64,000 nt of DNA from Bacillota bacterium (lineage in GTDB: Bacteria; Bacillota; Negativicutes; Sporomusales; Sporomusaceae), in assembly GCA_017889705.1 (NCBI GenBank), contig JAGGAB010000006.1, forward strand, positions 58,406 to 122,405, in the 5' to 3' direction. The position numbers and the translations under genes are program-made. This document shows, piece by piece, positions 35,922 to 45,001 of this stretch. Within the stretch, counting starts at the first letter, position 1, and every line of letters starts with the position of its first letter. The notes under the pieces were generated by a model, which saw nothing but the letters and a program-made list of their open reading frames with translations, had not been told where the DNA came from and did no database searches.

Positions 35922-37898
35922 GTGAAAAGTATACGAGCAAAGCTTTCAGTAATAGTAATATCTTTGTTTGTTGTAGCACTCGGCATTTTGGCAAGCCTTA
36001 ACTATTGGCAATCACAAAAAATGTTGACACAGGATGTTGAAAAAGAACTTTCCCTCATAGCGGAAAATAACGGCGATGCCATCGGCAAATGGCTTGACGG
36101 CCACAAAATAGAATTGGCGGCTATCGCCCGTTCTCCGGTTATGAGCAGCGGCAATCCTAATGCCATGGGTTCTTATATTGCCTCAGAAATAAACAATAAT
36201 AAACTATACGAAAATATTTTTTGGACTGACACTAAAGGCGATTATGTCGATACACACGGCATAGTTGGAAATATTGGTCCCCGCCCTTACTTTAAGGCCG
36301 CAATGACCGGAAATACAGTTGTAACCGATCCAATAGTATCCCCCAAAAGCGGCAAACTGGCAGTAATTATTGCCACCCCTATCAAGGCTAATGGACATAT
36401 CATCGGGGTTTTAGCAGGATCCATTAGTATCGAAGATGTTGAGCAGCGTGTTCTTGGGATTAAGGTGGCGCAAACAGGCTATGCCTATGTGTTACGAACA
36501 GACGGCACCATAATCGTTCATCCAAACAAAGAATTAATAAATAAACCCAATACAGTTAGCAATGATCCTAATGCAACACCGGCGTTAAAGGCCGCCATCG
36601 AAAAAATGCAGAACGGGGAAAAGGGGATTGCCAGCTACCAATACTTAAACGCAGAAAAATATCTGGCATATGCACCGATTACGGGAACCCCTTGGTCCAT
36701 TGGGGTAAACGTTCCTACCAGCGAGGCCATGGCACAATTAAAAACCTTTACCTGGATTTCATTAGTCACTATTGTTTCGGTACTTGTTTTTGCAACTTTA
36801 ATTATTTTGCTGACAGCTTCCCGCATTGCTAAGCCGCTTGAGTTGTTGGAAAAGATGGCTGGCCGTATTGCCGATGGCGACCTTAGCATAACTAGCATTA
36901 ATATAACCTCACAGGACGAACTGGGACGTTTAGCAAAAACTTTTGAAACAATGGTTGCTAATCTGCGCAATCTTGTGCGCAAGATTGACAGCTCCTCAGA
37001 AATGGTAGCAGCATCAGCCGAAGAATTGACCGCCAGTGCCGATCAGTCTTCACAGGCTGCCAATCAGATAGCCATTTCTATTTCCGATGTATCTAAGGGT
37101 CTTGAAACACAACTAAGTGCAGCTAACGATACTTCAGCCGTAGTCCAGCAAATGTCAGCCAGCATCCAGCAGATTGCCGCAAATATTAATGAAGTGGCTG
37201 CACAATCAACGCAGGCCACAACCAAAGCTACTAGCGGTAACAAATCGGTTGATAAAGCAGTACACCAAATGGCGAATATTGAACAAACTGTTATTAATTC
37301 AGCAGAAGTTGTAACCACTCTGGGTGAACGCTCTAAAGAAATTGGTCAAATTGTAGATACCATTTCCGGGATTGCCGGACAAACCAATCTGCTGGCACTC
37401 AATGCTGCTATTGAAGCAGCTCGGGCAGGTGAACAAGGACGGGGTTTTGCCGTGGTGGCAGAAGAGGTTCGTAAATTAGCTGAGCAATCTCAGGAAGCAG
37501 CAAAAAAAATCGCTGTATTAATCAGTGAAATCCAAGATGATACTAATAAGGCTGTAATTGCCATGAACGAAGGCACTCGAGAAGTAAAGCTTGGTGCAGA
37601 AGTAGTCAATACATCCGGCCAAGCCTTTCAGGAAATTACTTCGCTAGTATCCCAAGTCTCAAATCAAATCAGCGAAAGCTCTTCGGCTATTGAACAGATG
37701 GCAATCGGTAGCCAACAAATTGTCAGCTCGGTAAAAAGAATTGATGATTTAAGTAAGCAGGCAACCAGCGAAACCCAAACAGTATCTGCTGCAACAGAAG
37801 AACAATCTGCAACCATGGAAGAAATCGCAGCTTCCAGTCAAGTTTTAGCCAACTTAGCAACAGATCTCCGTGAAGCAGTTAGCAAATTCCGCCTTTAA
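35922..37898 (+). CDS. methyl-accepting chemotaxis protein with Cache sensor domain
   Basis: A 658-residue chemoreceptor. The start is GTG (35922), six bases after GGAGAG; a TTG-initiated extension to 35892 has no ribosome binding site. TM1 lies at about residues 8-30. A periplasmic double-Cache domain (about 35-275) includes [29 protein letters not shown] and [15 protein letters not shown], a pattern typical of amino- or organic-acid sensing. TM2 is at about 283-305, HAMP at about 305-360, and the signalling domain runs to the end with the hairpin-tip motif [28 protein letters not shown]. Expression is set by the upstream c-di-GMP riboswitch. The ligand is unknown. Confidence 0.93.
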   Translation: MKSIRAKLSVIVISLFVVALGILASLNYWQSQKMLTQDVEKELSLIAENNGDAIGKWLDGHKIELAAIARSPVMSSGNPNAMGSYIASEINNNKLYENIFWTDTKGDYVDTHGIVGNIGPRPYFKAAMTGNTVVTDPIVSPKSGKLAVIIATPIKANGHIIGVLAGSISIEDVEQRVLGIKVAQTGYAYVLRTDGTIIVHPNKELINKPNTVSNDPNATPALKAAIEKMQNGEKGIASYQYLNAEKYLAYAPITGTPWSIGVNVPTSEAMAQLKTFTWISLVTIVSVLVFATLIILLTASRIAKPLELLEKMAGRIADGDLSITSINITSQDELGRLAKTFETMVANLRNLVRKIDSSSEMVAASAEELTASADQSSQAANQIAISISDVSKGLETQLSAANDTSAVVQQMSASIQQIAANINEVAAQSTQATTKATSGNKSVDKAVHQMANIEQTVINSAEVVTTLGERSKEIGQIVDTISGIAGQTNLLALNAAIEAARAGEQGRGFAVVAEEVRKLAEQSQEAAKKIAVLISEIQDDTNKAVIAMNEGTREVKLGAEVVNTSGQAFQEITSLVSQVSNQISESSSAIEQMAIGSQQIVSSVKRIDDLSKQATSETQTVSAATEEQSATMEEIAASSQVLANLATDLREAVSKFRL

Positions 37899-37980
37899 AA
37901 AGACACTTATCAACAAATACATTAACTAGACTTAGCTAGACAAAGACATGCCAATTAACACAGCCGTATTACTGCTAAAT

Positions 37981-38023
37981 AACAAGGAAGCTTCTCTCGC
38001 AGAGCAGCTTCCTTGTTGTTTTC
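37981..38023 (+). terminator. intrinsic terminator of chemoreceptor gene
   Basis: 12-bp stem AACAAGGAAGCT / AGCTTCCTTGTT followed by GTTTTC. Confidence 0.85.
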
Positions 38024-38071
38024 TGGGAATTATATTTTTTATTTACAAATTTCTAGCTACTATAAAAGCTT

Positions 38072-39022
38072 CTAAAAGGCATAACTAAGTGTAGCTTCAA
38101 AAGATTGATTATTTTTTCCTTCGCTGATAGTTTTTTGATCTTTATAAACAAACTCCAGCGAAGCAGCATCATTAAGCGCATAACCTAACGTGTAATGAAC
38201 CCCGCGGTTATCATAATCAAAATCGCTTTGCTGTCCCATTGAGCCAAACTCTTCCACCCGGAAGCCGGTTATAGCCGCAGAAACTTTGTCGTCAAAATCA
38301 TAGCCAACGCCTACCGCATATGCGCTATTCTTGCTGTTGCTGCTTGACTTTGTATACTCTGCCGTAATATGACTCTTACCCATTTTATAGGTTCCGTCTA
38401 CCGCCCAGTGGTTGGTGCTGTCATCACTGCTATACCGCCCCAGCGTAACACCATAATTAAAGGCTTCTACCGGACTGTAGCCTGCCCGGATTGCATACAG
38501 TTTGTTTTCAGGCTCATCATCTGCGTTATCTTCCCGAGCCGCAACAGCGGCTATGTCCATAGCACCAATAGTACCGGCAACACTAAGTCCGTCAACAAAG
38601 GCTTTTTTGCCGACATTCGAGTCAGGCCGGCTATACAGTAACGCAGTGGTTCCCACTGTAACATCCTGACGGCCAAGTTTGTAGGTCAGTTTTTCGGTTT
38701 TGTAATTGACGCCAAATTGATCGAACGCAACTACCCATTTTTTATCTTCGCCATACACTGACGGCGAAACATTAAAATCAGCTAAGCCTGAATCAGAAAC
38801 CTTTTGTGCTGCCAAACGGGTATATAGTGACCAACCATCTCCCAAATCGGCCTCACCTTTAAGCTTTATCGTAAACACCGAACCTGATGTTGCTGCCTCA
38901 CCATCAGCGGAATCCCGCTGATATTTTATCGCGGCGTCACCGGTAATGGTAATGGGTTCAGCCGACGCTGATGCGTTTGTTACAATCAGACCGGCGGCCA
39001 GCGCTAACATTAATTTTTTCAT
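38072..39022 (-). CDS. outer-membrane beta-barrel porin
   Basis: A 316-residue protein with a signal peptide at residues 1-21 (LAAGLIVTNASA-SAEP). It has alternating amphipathic beta strands throughout (for example KITYKLGRQDVTVG-like, AFNYGVTLGRYSSDD, HITAEYTKSSS, ASLEFVYKDQKT), abundant Tyr, Gly and Asp turns, no internal Cys, and a C-terminal Phe (EATLSYAF) as used by the BAM machine. The fold is that of trimeric porins and indicates a true outer membrane. AGGAGAGGTGCAATAA precedes the ATG. It starts only 31 bases after the FeoB-associated Cys-rich gene, on the same strand, with no terminator between. It may therefore be the last gene of the iron operon. Confidence 0.88.
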   Translation of the reverse strand: MKKLMLALAAGLIVTNASASAEPITITGDAAIKYQRDSADGEAATSGSVFTIKLKGEADLGDGWSLYTRLAAQKVSDSGLADFNVSPSVYGEDKKWVVAFDQFGVNYKTEKLTYKLGRQDVTVGTTALLYSRPDSNVGKKAFVDGLSVAGTIGAMDIAAVAAREDNADDEPENKLYAIRAGYSPVEAFNYGVTLGRYSSDDSTNHWAVDGTYKMGKSHITAEYTKSSSNSKNSAYAVGVGYDFDDKVSAAITGFRVEEFGSMGQQSDFDYDNRGVHYTLGYALNDAASLEFVYKDQKTISEGKNNQSFEATLSYAF

Positions 39023-39053
39023 TTATTGCACCTCTCCTGCATACCTTTCTTTT

Positions 39054-39224
39054 TTAGGGCAGTTTTTGCGAAGACTTTTTTGACGAACAACAATTTTCCC
39101 CACTCGGGCAAGAACCGCCGCTGCCGCAACTGCAGCCGTTTTTGCCGTTAACATTTCGCCATACCAGATAGCCAGCGTAGCCAATTGCAGCCACACCAAT
39201 ACCATTTACCAACAGACTTTCCAT
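39054..39224 (-). CDS. FeoB-associated Cys-rich membrane protein
   Basis: A 56-residue single-pass membrane protein: hydrophobic residues 4-20 (LLVNGIGVAAIGYAGYLVW) and then a Cys-rich tail NGCSCGSGGSCPSGENCCSS. This matches the small family encoded beside FeoB in Firmicutes. It is thought to assist Fe2+ transport, possibly as a FeoC-like or iron-handling subunit. The start is the ATG at 39224 after AAGGGAGGTTAGAAAA; the longer frame from 39275 lacks a ribosome binding site. It is separated from feoB by an HD-GYP gene, an unusual insertion. Confidence 0.88.
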   Translation of the reverse strand: MESLLVNGIGVAAIGYAGYLVWRNVNGKNGCSCGSGGSCPSGENCCSSKKSSQKLP

Positions 39225-39295
39225 TTTTCTAACCTCCCTTGTTTCAGTAAAACCGTGCCGGATTCCCGCAAACACCGTCTGAAATAAGTCTCTAT

Positions 39296-39919
39296 TTATG
39301 CCAGCGCCTTCACGGCGCTACTTGGTTCATGATCAACCAATGTAGTCTTAGCAGCTAAATCAACCAATACTGCTACAATTTCCGGATCAAATTGCGTTCC
39401 CTGACAACGCCGGGTTTCTGTAATGGCTTGCTCAAGCGTGAAGGCTTTGCGATATGCCCTGGCACTTGTCATGGCATCAAAAGCATCGGCAACAGCGACA
39501 ATCCTGGCTCCTAACGAAATATCATGTCCTCGCAAACCATCCGGATAACCTTTACCGTCAAAGCGTTCATGATGATGGCGGACTATGTCGGCAACTGAGT
39601 GGAACACTCGCAGTTTGCCGACAATATTATCGCCGATAGCAGGATGCTGACGGATAATGGCAAATTCTTCCTCTGTCAGCTTACCTTGTTTATTAAGGAT
39701 AGCATCAGGAATACCAATTTTCCCGATATCATGCAAATGTGCCCCGATATGGATTCGATTTTGTTCTGCCGATGACAATCCCATATGGGTTGCCAATCGT
39801 AGTGCCAGCTCGGCTACCCGTTCAGAGTGTCCGCACATATAAGAATTTTTGGCATCAAGCGCAGCGCTTAGCGCATCAACCATTTCATGCAAGTCATCTA
39901 TCGCAATTTGATGCAGCAA
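39296..39919 (-). CDS. stand-alone HD-GYP phosphodiesterase in the feo operon
   Basis: 207 residues that consist almost only of an HD-GYP domain: GHSERVAELALRLA, HLHDIGKIGIPDAILNK, HPAIGDNIVG, VRHHHERFDGKGYPDGLRG, VADAFDAMTSARAYR and GTQFDPEIV. All catalytic HD and GYP residues are present, so c-di-GMP hydrolysis is likely. The start is TTG (39919) with GAGAGGG upstream, overlapping the end of feoB; a nearby ATG at 39927 is out of frame. It sits between feoB and the Cys-rich FeoB partner gene with tight spacing, so it should be made together with the iron transporter. Confidence 0.92.
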   Translation of the reverse strand: MLHQIAIDDLHEMVDALSAALDAKNSYMCGHSERVAELALRLATHMGLSSAEQNRIHIGAHLHDIGKIGIPDAILNKQGKLTEEEFAIIRQHPAIGDNIVGKLRVFHSVADIVRHHHERFDGKGYPDGLRGHDISLGARIVAVADAFDAMTSARAYRKAFTLEQAITETRRCQGTQFDPEIVAVLVDLAAKTTLVDHEPSSAVKALA

Positions 39920-39935
39920 ATTATCATGCCCTCTC

Positions 39936-42281
39936 TTACAGCAGCAGCGTACCGACCTGATAAACCACCAACGTTACGATCCAGGCCAGCACTGTAGAAT
40001 AACAAAAACTAAAAGCCGTCCATTTCCAAGAGTTGGTTTCCCGCCGTAATACAGCCAGCGCCGCCAGGCAAGGTGAGTAAATAAGTGTGAAAATCATCAG
40101 GCAATAAGCAACCAGCGGATTAAAGGCCGGGTCGGCAGCTAACGCATCTTGCAGGCTTGTTGGATCCTCTTCGTCAACCTCACCTACACTGTAGATGGTT
40201 CCAAGAGTACTAACCAAAACTTCCTTAGCAGCCATCGCCGATACTAAGCCTACGCCAATCTTCCAGTCAAATCCTAACGGTCTAATAATGGGTTCCATTG
40301 TCTTGCCCAGTTGTCCGGCATAACTTTGCGCCAACTTTTCGCCAGCCTGCTGTTTGTCAAGGCTATCGGTTTGTTCTTGTTTTTTCTGTTCAAATTCGTA
40401 GTACTGCAAAGCAAATGGATATAGTGTATTATTGGCTTGGGCAAGCTGATCAAGCTGCTCGGTTTTTACAGCATCGTCCAAGTCTTCTCCGTCTTCATCT
40501 TTTGCTTCATTAATTGCCGCAATATCGCCGACAAGAGCGCCCAGCTCTTCATTGTCTTCCAGTTTTTCTATTTGCAGCGGCAGAAAGACCTGTTCTGCAA
40601 CCTGAGCATTAAAACTTTCTTCAACCTGGGTTTTCTCTTGATCGTAATCCACACTATACTCGACATTTGCCGGATAATTAGTGGCAAACCAAACCAGAAT
40701 GGAGGCAACCAGAATCAAAGTGCCTGCTTTTTTCAAGTACAGTATGCTGCGTTCCCACATGTGCGTAACAATACTGCGCAATGTAGGCAAATGATATGAC
40801 GGCATCTCCATAACAAAAGCTTCAGCTTCACCCGGAAAAAGGAACTTCCGAAAAATAAGTGCCATTAGGATAGCTAATACAATTCCTACAGCATAAACAG
40901 AAAATAAAACGGTGCCTGCCATTTCCATCGAGAAGAAAGCCGCTGTAAGCAGGGTATAGACAGGTAAGCGGGCACTACAACTCATTAGCGGCGCTACCAG
41001 AATAGTAACCATCCGGTCTCTGGGATTTTCCAGACTACGCGTTCCCATAATAGCGGGGACACTACAGCCAAAACCTAACAGCAGTGGTATAAACGACTTA
41101 CCATGCAAACCAACCGCACGCATTACCCGGTCGATAACAAAAGCAGCCCTGGCCATATAACCGGTGTCTTCAAGTAAAGCAATTCCTAAAAAGAGCAGTA
41201 AAATATTAGGTAAAAAGACAATAACACTGCCTACACCGCCGATAATACCATCAACCAGCAGTGACTTGAGCTCACCATCCGGCAAAAAGTCGCCAAGCAG
41301 CGTCCCAATCAAACCAACCCCTTGATCCAGCCAGTCCTGCGGATACGCACCAACTGTAAAAACAATATTAAATAACAACCACATAATACCAAAAAAGATT
41401 GGCAGCCCGAGCACACGATGCGTCAAAATATCGTCAATCTTATCAGAAGTGGTTTTTCCCAAATCATTATTAGCAGGTACTACCTGCCGATATATTTCGC
41501 CGACAAAGCGGTAACGAATCTCGGCAATAACAAGTTCAAGTTCATCATTAAAAATAACCGCTAATTCTGTTCTGGCCTTTTCCACCAGGTTTAAAATCCT
41601 GGTTCCGCCGACGACCTGCGACATTAGCGTTTTGGCATCCTGATCATTTTCCAAAAGTTTAATCGCCAGCCATCGCAGCGGGTACTTAACTTCAGTTACT
41701 GATGCCAATGCCTCAGTGATCTGGGTAATCTGCGCTTCAATATCCTGACCATAATCCAGCCGGAAAGGCGCGTGTTCATTTGCTGCCGCTGCCACGACCA
41801 CAGTCTCGAGAAGCTCATCGGTACCCCGGTTGCGGTTACCAACCATGCGGACTACCGAAATACCCATTTTACGGCTTAAGGCTTCATCATTGATTTTCAG
41901 CCCGCGCTGTTCTGCCACATCAGTCATATTGAGTGCCAATACAACCGGTCGTTCAAGCTCCAACAGCTGTACTGCCAAATATAAATTGCGCTCCAGATTA
42001 GAGGCATCCAGGATATTCACAATAATATCCGGCTTTTCGTTGACAATTACGTTACGCGCCACCAATTCATCAAGCGAATGGGCTGTCAAGCTATAGGTTC
42101 CCGGCAAATCTACCAGTAGTAATTCCTTACCCTGATAGCGGCGAAACCCTTCGCGCCGCTCTACTGTAACCCCCGGATAATTACCAACATGCTGGCGCGC
42201 TCCGGTAATGTTGTTAAAAATTGTGGTTTTGCCGGAATTTGGATTTCCTGCTAAAGCCACTGTCAAATTTCTGGCTGACAT
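39936..42281 (-). CDS. feoB: ferrous iron transport protein B (FeoB)
   Basis: A 781-residue Fe2+ transporter. The N-terminal G domain has GNPNSGKTTIFN (G1, residues 10-21), GNYPGVTVERREG (G2), VDLPGTYSL (G3) and LNMTDVAEQ (G4). A helical GDI-like domain follows to about residue 270. The membrane part contains the two Gate regions, including FIPLLLGFGCSVPAIMGTRSLE and a second APLMSCSARLPVY. A charged soluble insertion (about residues 530-650, rich in Glu, Asp and Gln) interrupts the membrane region. The start is the ATG at 42281, after GAGGAGGGTTAAC; the earlier frame start at 42341 overlaps feoA. The gene follows feoA with a 40-base gap and is under the same Fur-like box. Confidence 0.97.
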   Translation of the reverse strand: MSARNLTVALAGNPNSGKTTIFNNITGARQHVGNYPGVTVERREGFRRYQGKELLLVDLPGTYSLTAHSLDELVARNVIVNEKPDIIVNILDASNLERNLYLAVQLLELERPVVLALNMTDVAEQRGLKINDEALSRKMGISVVRMVGNRNRGTDELLETVVVAAAANEHAPFRLDYGQDIEAQITQITEALASVTEVKYPLRWLAIKLLENDQDAKTLMSQVVGGTRILNLVEKARTELAVIFNDELELVIAEIRYRFVGEIYRQVVPANNDLGKTTSDKIDDILTHRVLGLPIFFGIMWLLFNIVFTVGAYPQDWLDQGVGLIGTLLGDFLPDGELKSLLVDGIIGGVGSVIVFLPNILLLFLGIALLEDTGYMARAAFVIDRVMRAVGLHGKSFIPLLLGFGCSVPAIMGTRSLENPRDRMVTILVAPLMSCSARLPVYTLLTAAFFSMEMAGTVLFSVYAVGIVLAILMALIFRKFLFPGEAEAFVMEMPSYHLPTLRSIVTHMWERSILYLKKAGTLILVASILVWFATNYPANVEYSVDYDQEKTQVEESFNAQVAEQVFLPLQIEKLEDNEELGALVGDIAAINEAKDEDGEDLDDAVKTEQLDQLAQANNTLYPFALQYYEFEQKKQEQTDSLDKQQAGEKLAQSYAGQLGKTMEPIIRPLGFDWKIGVGLVSAMAAKEVLVSTLGTIYSVGEVDEEDPTSLQDALAADPAFNPLVAYCLMIFTLIYSPCLAALAVLRRETNSWKWTAFSFCYSTVLAWIVTLVVYQVGTLLL

Positions 42282-42321
42282 GTTAACCCTCCTCATACAA
42301 CTTAATTCTGCTGCTTTGCTA

Positions 42322-42552
42322 TCACTGGGTGCGCACTTCAATCAACGCCGCTTCTGACTTACGCAGCGACAGGTTGAAGTTTTTCACCTTAATTTCCATA
42401 GGATCACCAAGCGGTGCCAATTTTTGCACCTGAATACGGGTTTCACCAACAATCCCCATATCTACAATCCGGCGTTTGACCGAACCACTGCCTTGTACTT
42501 TTGTAACTACACCAGTTTCACCTGGCGCCAAACAGTCAAGTGTCTTTATCAT
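42322..42552 (-). CDS. feoA: ferrous iron transport protein A (FeoA)
   Basis: A 76-residue SH3-like protein that assists FeoB. The typical sequence is visible: LAPGETGVVTKVQGSGSVKRRIVDMGIV, then RIQVQKLAPLGDPMEIKV and a final LSLRKSEAALIEV. The start is the ATG at 42552 after ATAAGGAGGCTACT; the upstream extension to 42633 crosses the Fur-like operator and is not coding. It is the first gene of the feo operon. Confidence 0.96.
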   Translation of the reverse strand: MIKTLDCLAPGETGVVTKVQGSGSVKRRIVDMGIVGETRIQVQKLAPLGDPMEIKVKNFNLSLRKSEAALIEVRTQ

Positions 42553-42572
42553 AGTAGCCTCCTTATTTTTAT

Positions 42573-42600
42573 TGATTCCGGGAATCATTATCATTAGGCG
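42573..42600. promoter_or_regulatory. Fur-type operator of feoAB
   Basis: A perfect 7-1-7 palindrome, TGATTCC-G-GGAATCA (42573-42587), overlaps a second half-site reading AATGATAATGATTCC on the minus strand, the classical Fur hexamer arrangement. It lies 21 bases before the feoA start. Confidence 0.78.
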
Positions 42601-42656
42601 AGTAAAAGAAAAATCCTTAGGCAAGGACACCATTTGTTCTCACTACATAAACATTT

Positions 42657-42947
42657 TTAACTAAGAAACTTGCTTTCCTTAAGTTTCTCTTCGACTGCCC
42701 GCCAGGATCTTTTGGCAAACACCAACGGAATTGCTTGCGCTTTCGCTATCTGTTTAACATTCTTAGCAGTCCCATGATTTACATAGTCGGTCAATACCAA
42801 TACAAAAGCAGCATCTTTGGGCACATTTATTTTATTTTTGTCTGCGGTTTTTCTTCCTGAAATATGTACCAATTCCGTAACACCCATAGAGTATAAATTT
42901 TTTTCGATATTACCTAAATAATCGCCACCAATAACAACTACCGACAT
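42657..42947 (-). CDS. DUF2325 domain protein
   Basis: A 96-residue protein with the DUF2325 pattern: MSVVVIGGDYLGNIEKNL, then LVHISGRK, VLVLTDYVNHGTAKNVKQIAK and the C-terminal VFAKRSWRAVEEKL. The fold is predicted to be Rossmann-like; no activity is established. AAAGGAGGTAAAGCGGC precedes the ATG. It lies just upstream of feoA (104 bases between), on the same strand, with the Fur-like box in between. It may share a transcript with feo or be independent. Confidence 0.82.
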   Translation of the reverse strand: MSVVVIGGDYLGNIEKNLYSMGVTELVHISGRKTADKNKINVPKDAAFVLVLTDYVNHGTAKNVKQIAKAQAIPLVFAKRSWRAVEEKLKESKFLS

Positions 42948-43030
42948 GCCGCTTTACCTCCTTTCCGCTTGTTCTTACTACTCTTTGCAGAAATACACCC
43001 ATCATTTTTCTTATATTGTTTACAGCATTT

Positions 43031-44077
43031 TCAGCTGACTTTTTCTATTGTCTGGATAGCAGGATCAAAAATCGATATACTGTTTCTTCCATTTTTTTTA
43101 GAATAATACAAAGCCTGATCAGCGTAATTATACAACTTTTCTCTGTCAAGGCACGGCGTTTGCGATAACGTGCACAAACCAATAGAAAGCGTAACCGCAA
43201 CCGGTTGTTTGCCTCCCAGGTCAAAATTTCGGCAGGCAATTGCCGTTTGGATTCTGCGGGCAATCATCGTTGCCTCCTGTGAACACGTTCCCGGCAATAG
43301 CACAGTAAATTCTTCTCCCCCGATACGCGCGGCTAAATCATTTTCCCGGCTATACCGTTTGATAATCCCGGCAATTTCCATCAAAACCTTGTCCCCAGCC
43401 TCATGCCCGAAAGTATCGTTTATATCTTTAAATCTGTCAATATCAATCATAACCAGTGAAATCGGGCGGCACACACACACTAGTGAAGCAAACTGTTTTT
43501 CCATGGTGTCAAAAAAGCAACGCCGATTGGCTATTGTTGTGAGCGGATCAGTCAACGCCATTACCTGCATTTTAGTGAACGCCTCTTCGAGTTCGGTTGT
43601 TCGTTCCTGCAACCGTTTCTGCGCAACAAGCAGTTCTTCATTGGTTTCGGCCAGCGACTGATTTTGTTCTTCAATCTGTTTGCGGGATTGTGCCAAATTA
43701 TCTACAGCCTGTTTGAGTTCCTGGTCCCGCAGTGCAATCCGCCTTGCCATCCAGTTCATATCCCGCATTAAGAGCGTTATGTCATCCTCATCATTGCTGT
43801 CTCTGGCTTCATTAGGCAAATACAGCCTTGTCTGGTAATCCCCCTGCTTTACTAATAAGCAAAAATCTCGTATTTTGGCCAAAGGCCTGCCAATTAGCCA
43901 TGCCAGGATTAATCCCGGCATTATCAGAGCTAACAGCAAGGCACTTACCATCGTAACTGCTTGTATTTGCGTAAACCATTTAACGGTTTCCAGTACTGTT
44001 CCACGAGCTAATCCAAACAGAATCCCTTGGGGAATAAGCAGCATCACCAGAAAGATTAAACGCAGTCTCCACTGCAA
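43031..44077 (-). CDS. membrane HAMP-GGDEF diguanylate cyclase
   Basis: 348 residues from a TTG start just after GGGGGGAG. Two membrane helices (residues about 4-24 and 38-62) enclose a very short extracytoplasmic loop. A HAMP domain (about 62-115) and a coiled coil (about 115-170) follow. The GGDEF domain is complete, with ALTDPLTTIANRRCFFD, the DxDxFKxxND motif (MIDIDRFKDINDTFGH) and the active-site RIGGEEFTVLLPG. An RxxD inhibitory site is not obvious. It should make c-di-GMP. It lies upstream of the DUF2325 gene, between two iron-regulated units. Confidence 0.92.
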   Translation of the reverse strand: MQWRLRLIFLVMLLIPQGILFGLARGTVLETVKWFTQIQAVTMVSALLLALIMPGLILAWLIGRPLAKIRDFCLLVKQGDYQTRLYLPNEARDSNDEDDITLLMRDMNWMARRIALRDQELKQAVDNLAQSRKQIEEQNQSLAETNEELLVAQKRLQERTTELEEAFTKMQVMALTDPLTTIANRRCFFDTMEKQFASLVCVCRPISLVMIDIDRFKDINDTFGHEAGDKVLMEIAGIIKRYSRENDLAARIGGEEFTVLLPGTCSQEATMIARRIQTAIACRNFDLGGKQPVAVTLSIGLCTLSQTPCLDREKLYNYADQALYYSKKNGRNSISIFDPAIQTIEKVS

Positions 44078-44153
44078 ATAGCTCCCCCCTCAAAACGCAT
44101 CATCACACAGCTATCCCTCTAGTGTTAGGCCAGACACGCCAACTGCTTTATTT

Positions 44154-44756
44154 TCATGCCGACACAGCGGCAACTGAATTTCGCCGGCAAATTTGCTGCA
44201 TAACTTTATATCTGGCCAAATCATATCTGCGGAACAAATTATAGGCTTCATACGGCTTATGATAGACTTTCCAGTAGCCACAAAACAAACATTTGCCACC
44301 TTGATTGCGGATAAAACCATCCACATCTTCTTTGGCTATCCCTAGAAACAAACCGATTTCATGTGGACAGTAGCCTGCAAACCGTTCTTGGAGAATAGAC
44401 AATATTTGTGGCAGCGCAAGTCCGTCCGGATAACCCATGCTATGCAGGAAGCTCCTGTTTTCATTATTGTCCAGGACATCGGCCAATAAGTCCGGATTAT
44501 AAAATAACACCAATATGTATTGCTTTGATTTTCTCAGTTCATAGTAGTGCAGGTTAAGTCTTGCACAACACTCGGCTTTACAGAATTCCCATCGTTGGTA
44601 TGAGTTGCGGGAATCTTTACTAAAGGTCATTAAGGCCGAAGGTTTTAGCCCAGCTAGTATCGGAGCCACCTCTACCTCGATTTTAGCCAGAAGGTGTTCA
44701 TTGTCATCCAGGGTAGTCAGTGCAGCCACAAAATCACGCAACAAAAAATTCTTCAA
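44154..44756 (-). CDS. DUF3793 family protein (iron-regulated)
   Basis: A 200-residue protein of family DUF3793. It carries the family signature CPHEIGLFLGIAKEDVDGFI followed by GKCLFCGYWKVYHKPYEAYNLFRRYD. It has eight cysteines, several in the C-x2-C pattern (CLFC, CKAECC), so metal or heme binding is possible. The start is TTG right after AGGTGAAGG. The promoter (TTGACA-17-TAATAT) carries a long Fur-like palindrome. DUF3793 genes often accompany flavodoxin and feo genes in Firmicutes, fitting the neighbours here. The biochemical role is unknown. Confidence 0.85.
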   Translation of the reverse strand: MKNFLLRDFVAALTTLDDNEHLLAKIEVEVAPILAGLKPSALMTFSKDSRNSYQRWEFCKAECCARLNLHYYELRKSKQYILVLFYNPDLLADVLDNNENRSFLHSMGYPDGLALPQILSILQERFAGYCPHEIGLFLGIAKEDVDGFIRNQGGKCLFCGYWKVYHKPYEAYNLFRRYDLARYKVMQQICRRNSVAAVSA

Positions 44757-44791
44757 ACCTTCACCTCATCACGCAACCCAAAATTATTTTT

Positions 44792-44820
44792 TTGATATTG
44801 GGAATCATTCTCAATATCAA
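44792..44820. promoter_or_regulatory. Fur-type operator of DUF3793 gene
   Basis: A 14-1-14 palindrome: TTGATATTGGGAAT, central C, ATTCTCAATATCAA, with only one G-T pair off perfect. The central 7-1-7 (TGGGAAT-C-ATTCTCA) matches the flavodoxin and feo operators. It lies just downstream of the -10. Confidence 0.8.
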
Positions 44821-44848
44821 TATTATTACGTTCCCTGCTCTTTGTCAA
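44820..44848 (-). promoter_or_regulatory. promoter of DUF3793 gene
   Basis: Minus strand TTGACA (44843-44848), 17-base spacer, TAATAT (44820-44825), adjoining the Fur-like palindrome. Confidence 0.7.
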
Positions 44849-45001
44849 TCTTTTTTTGTTATATTTTTCTGTGCCGACCTGCAGTCGCTGTTTATTACCA
44901 TGCCTCTTAGGCCGTAAAAACACCACGGCTTACGCCGATCTTTAGGATAAGCGCAAATCGATGTTGATCCGGCTCTTAAGAAAGCATATTTTCTGTTAGG
45001 G

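Noticed and set aside
39023..39205. 60-codon frame overlapping the Cys-rich FeoB partner
   Set aside because: Out-of-frame shadow; the 56-residue Cys-rich protein has the ribosome binding site and family match.
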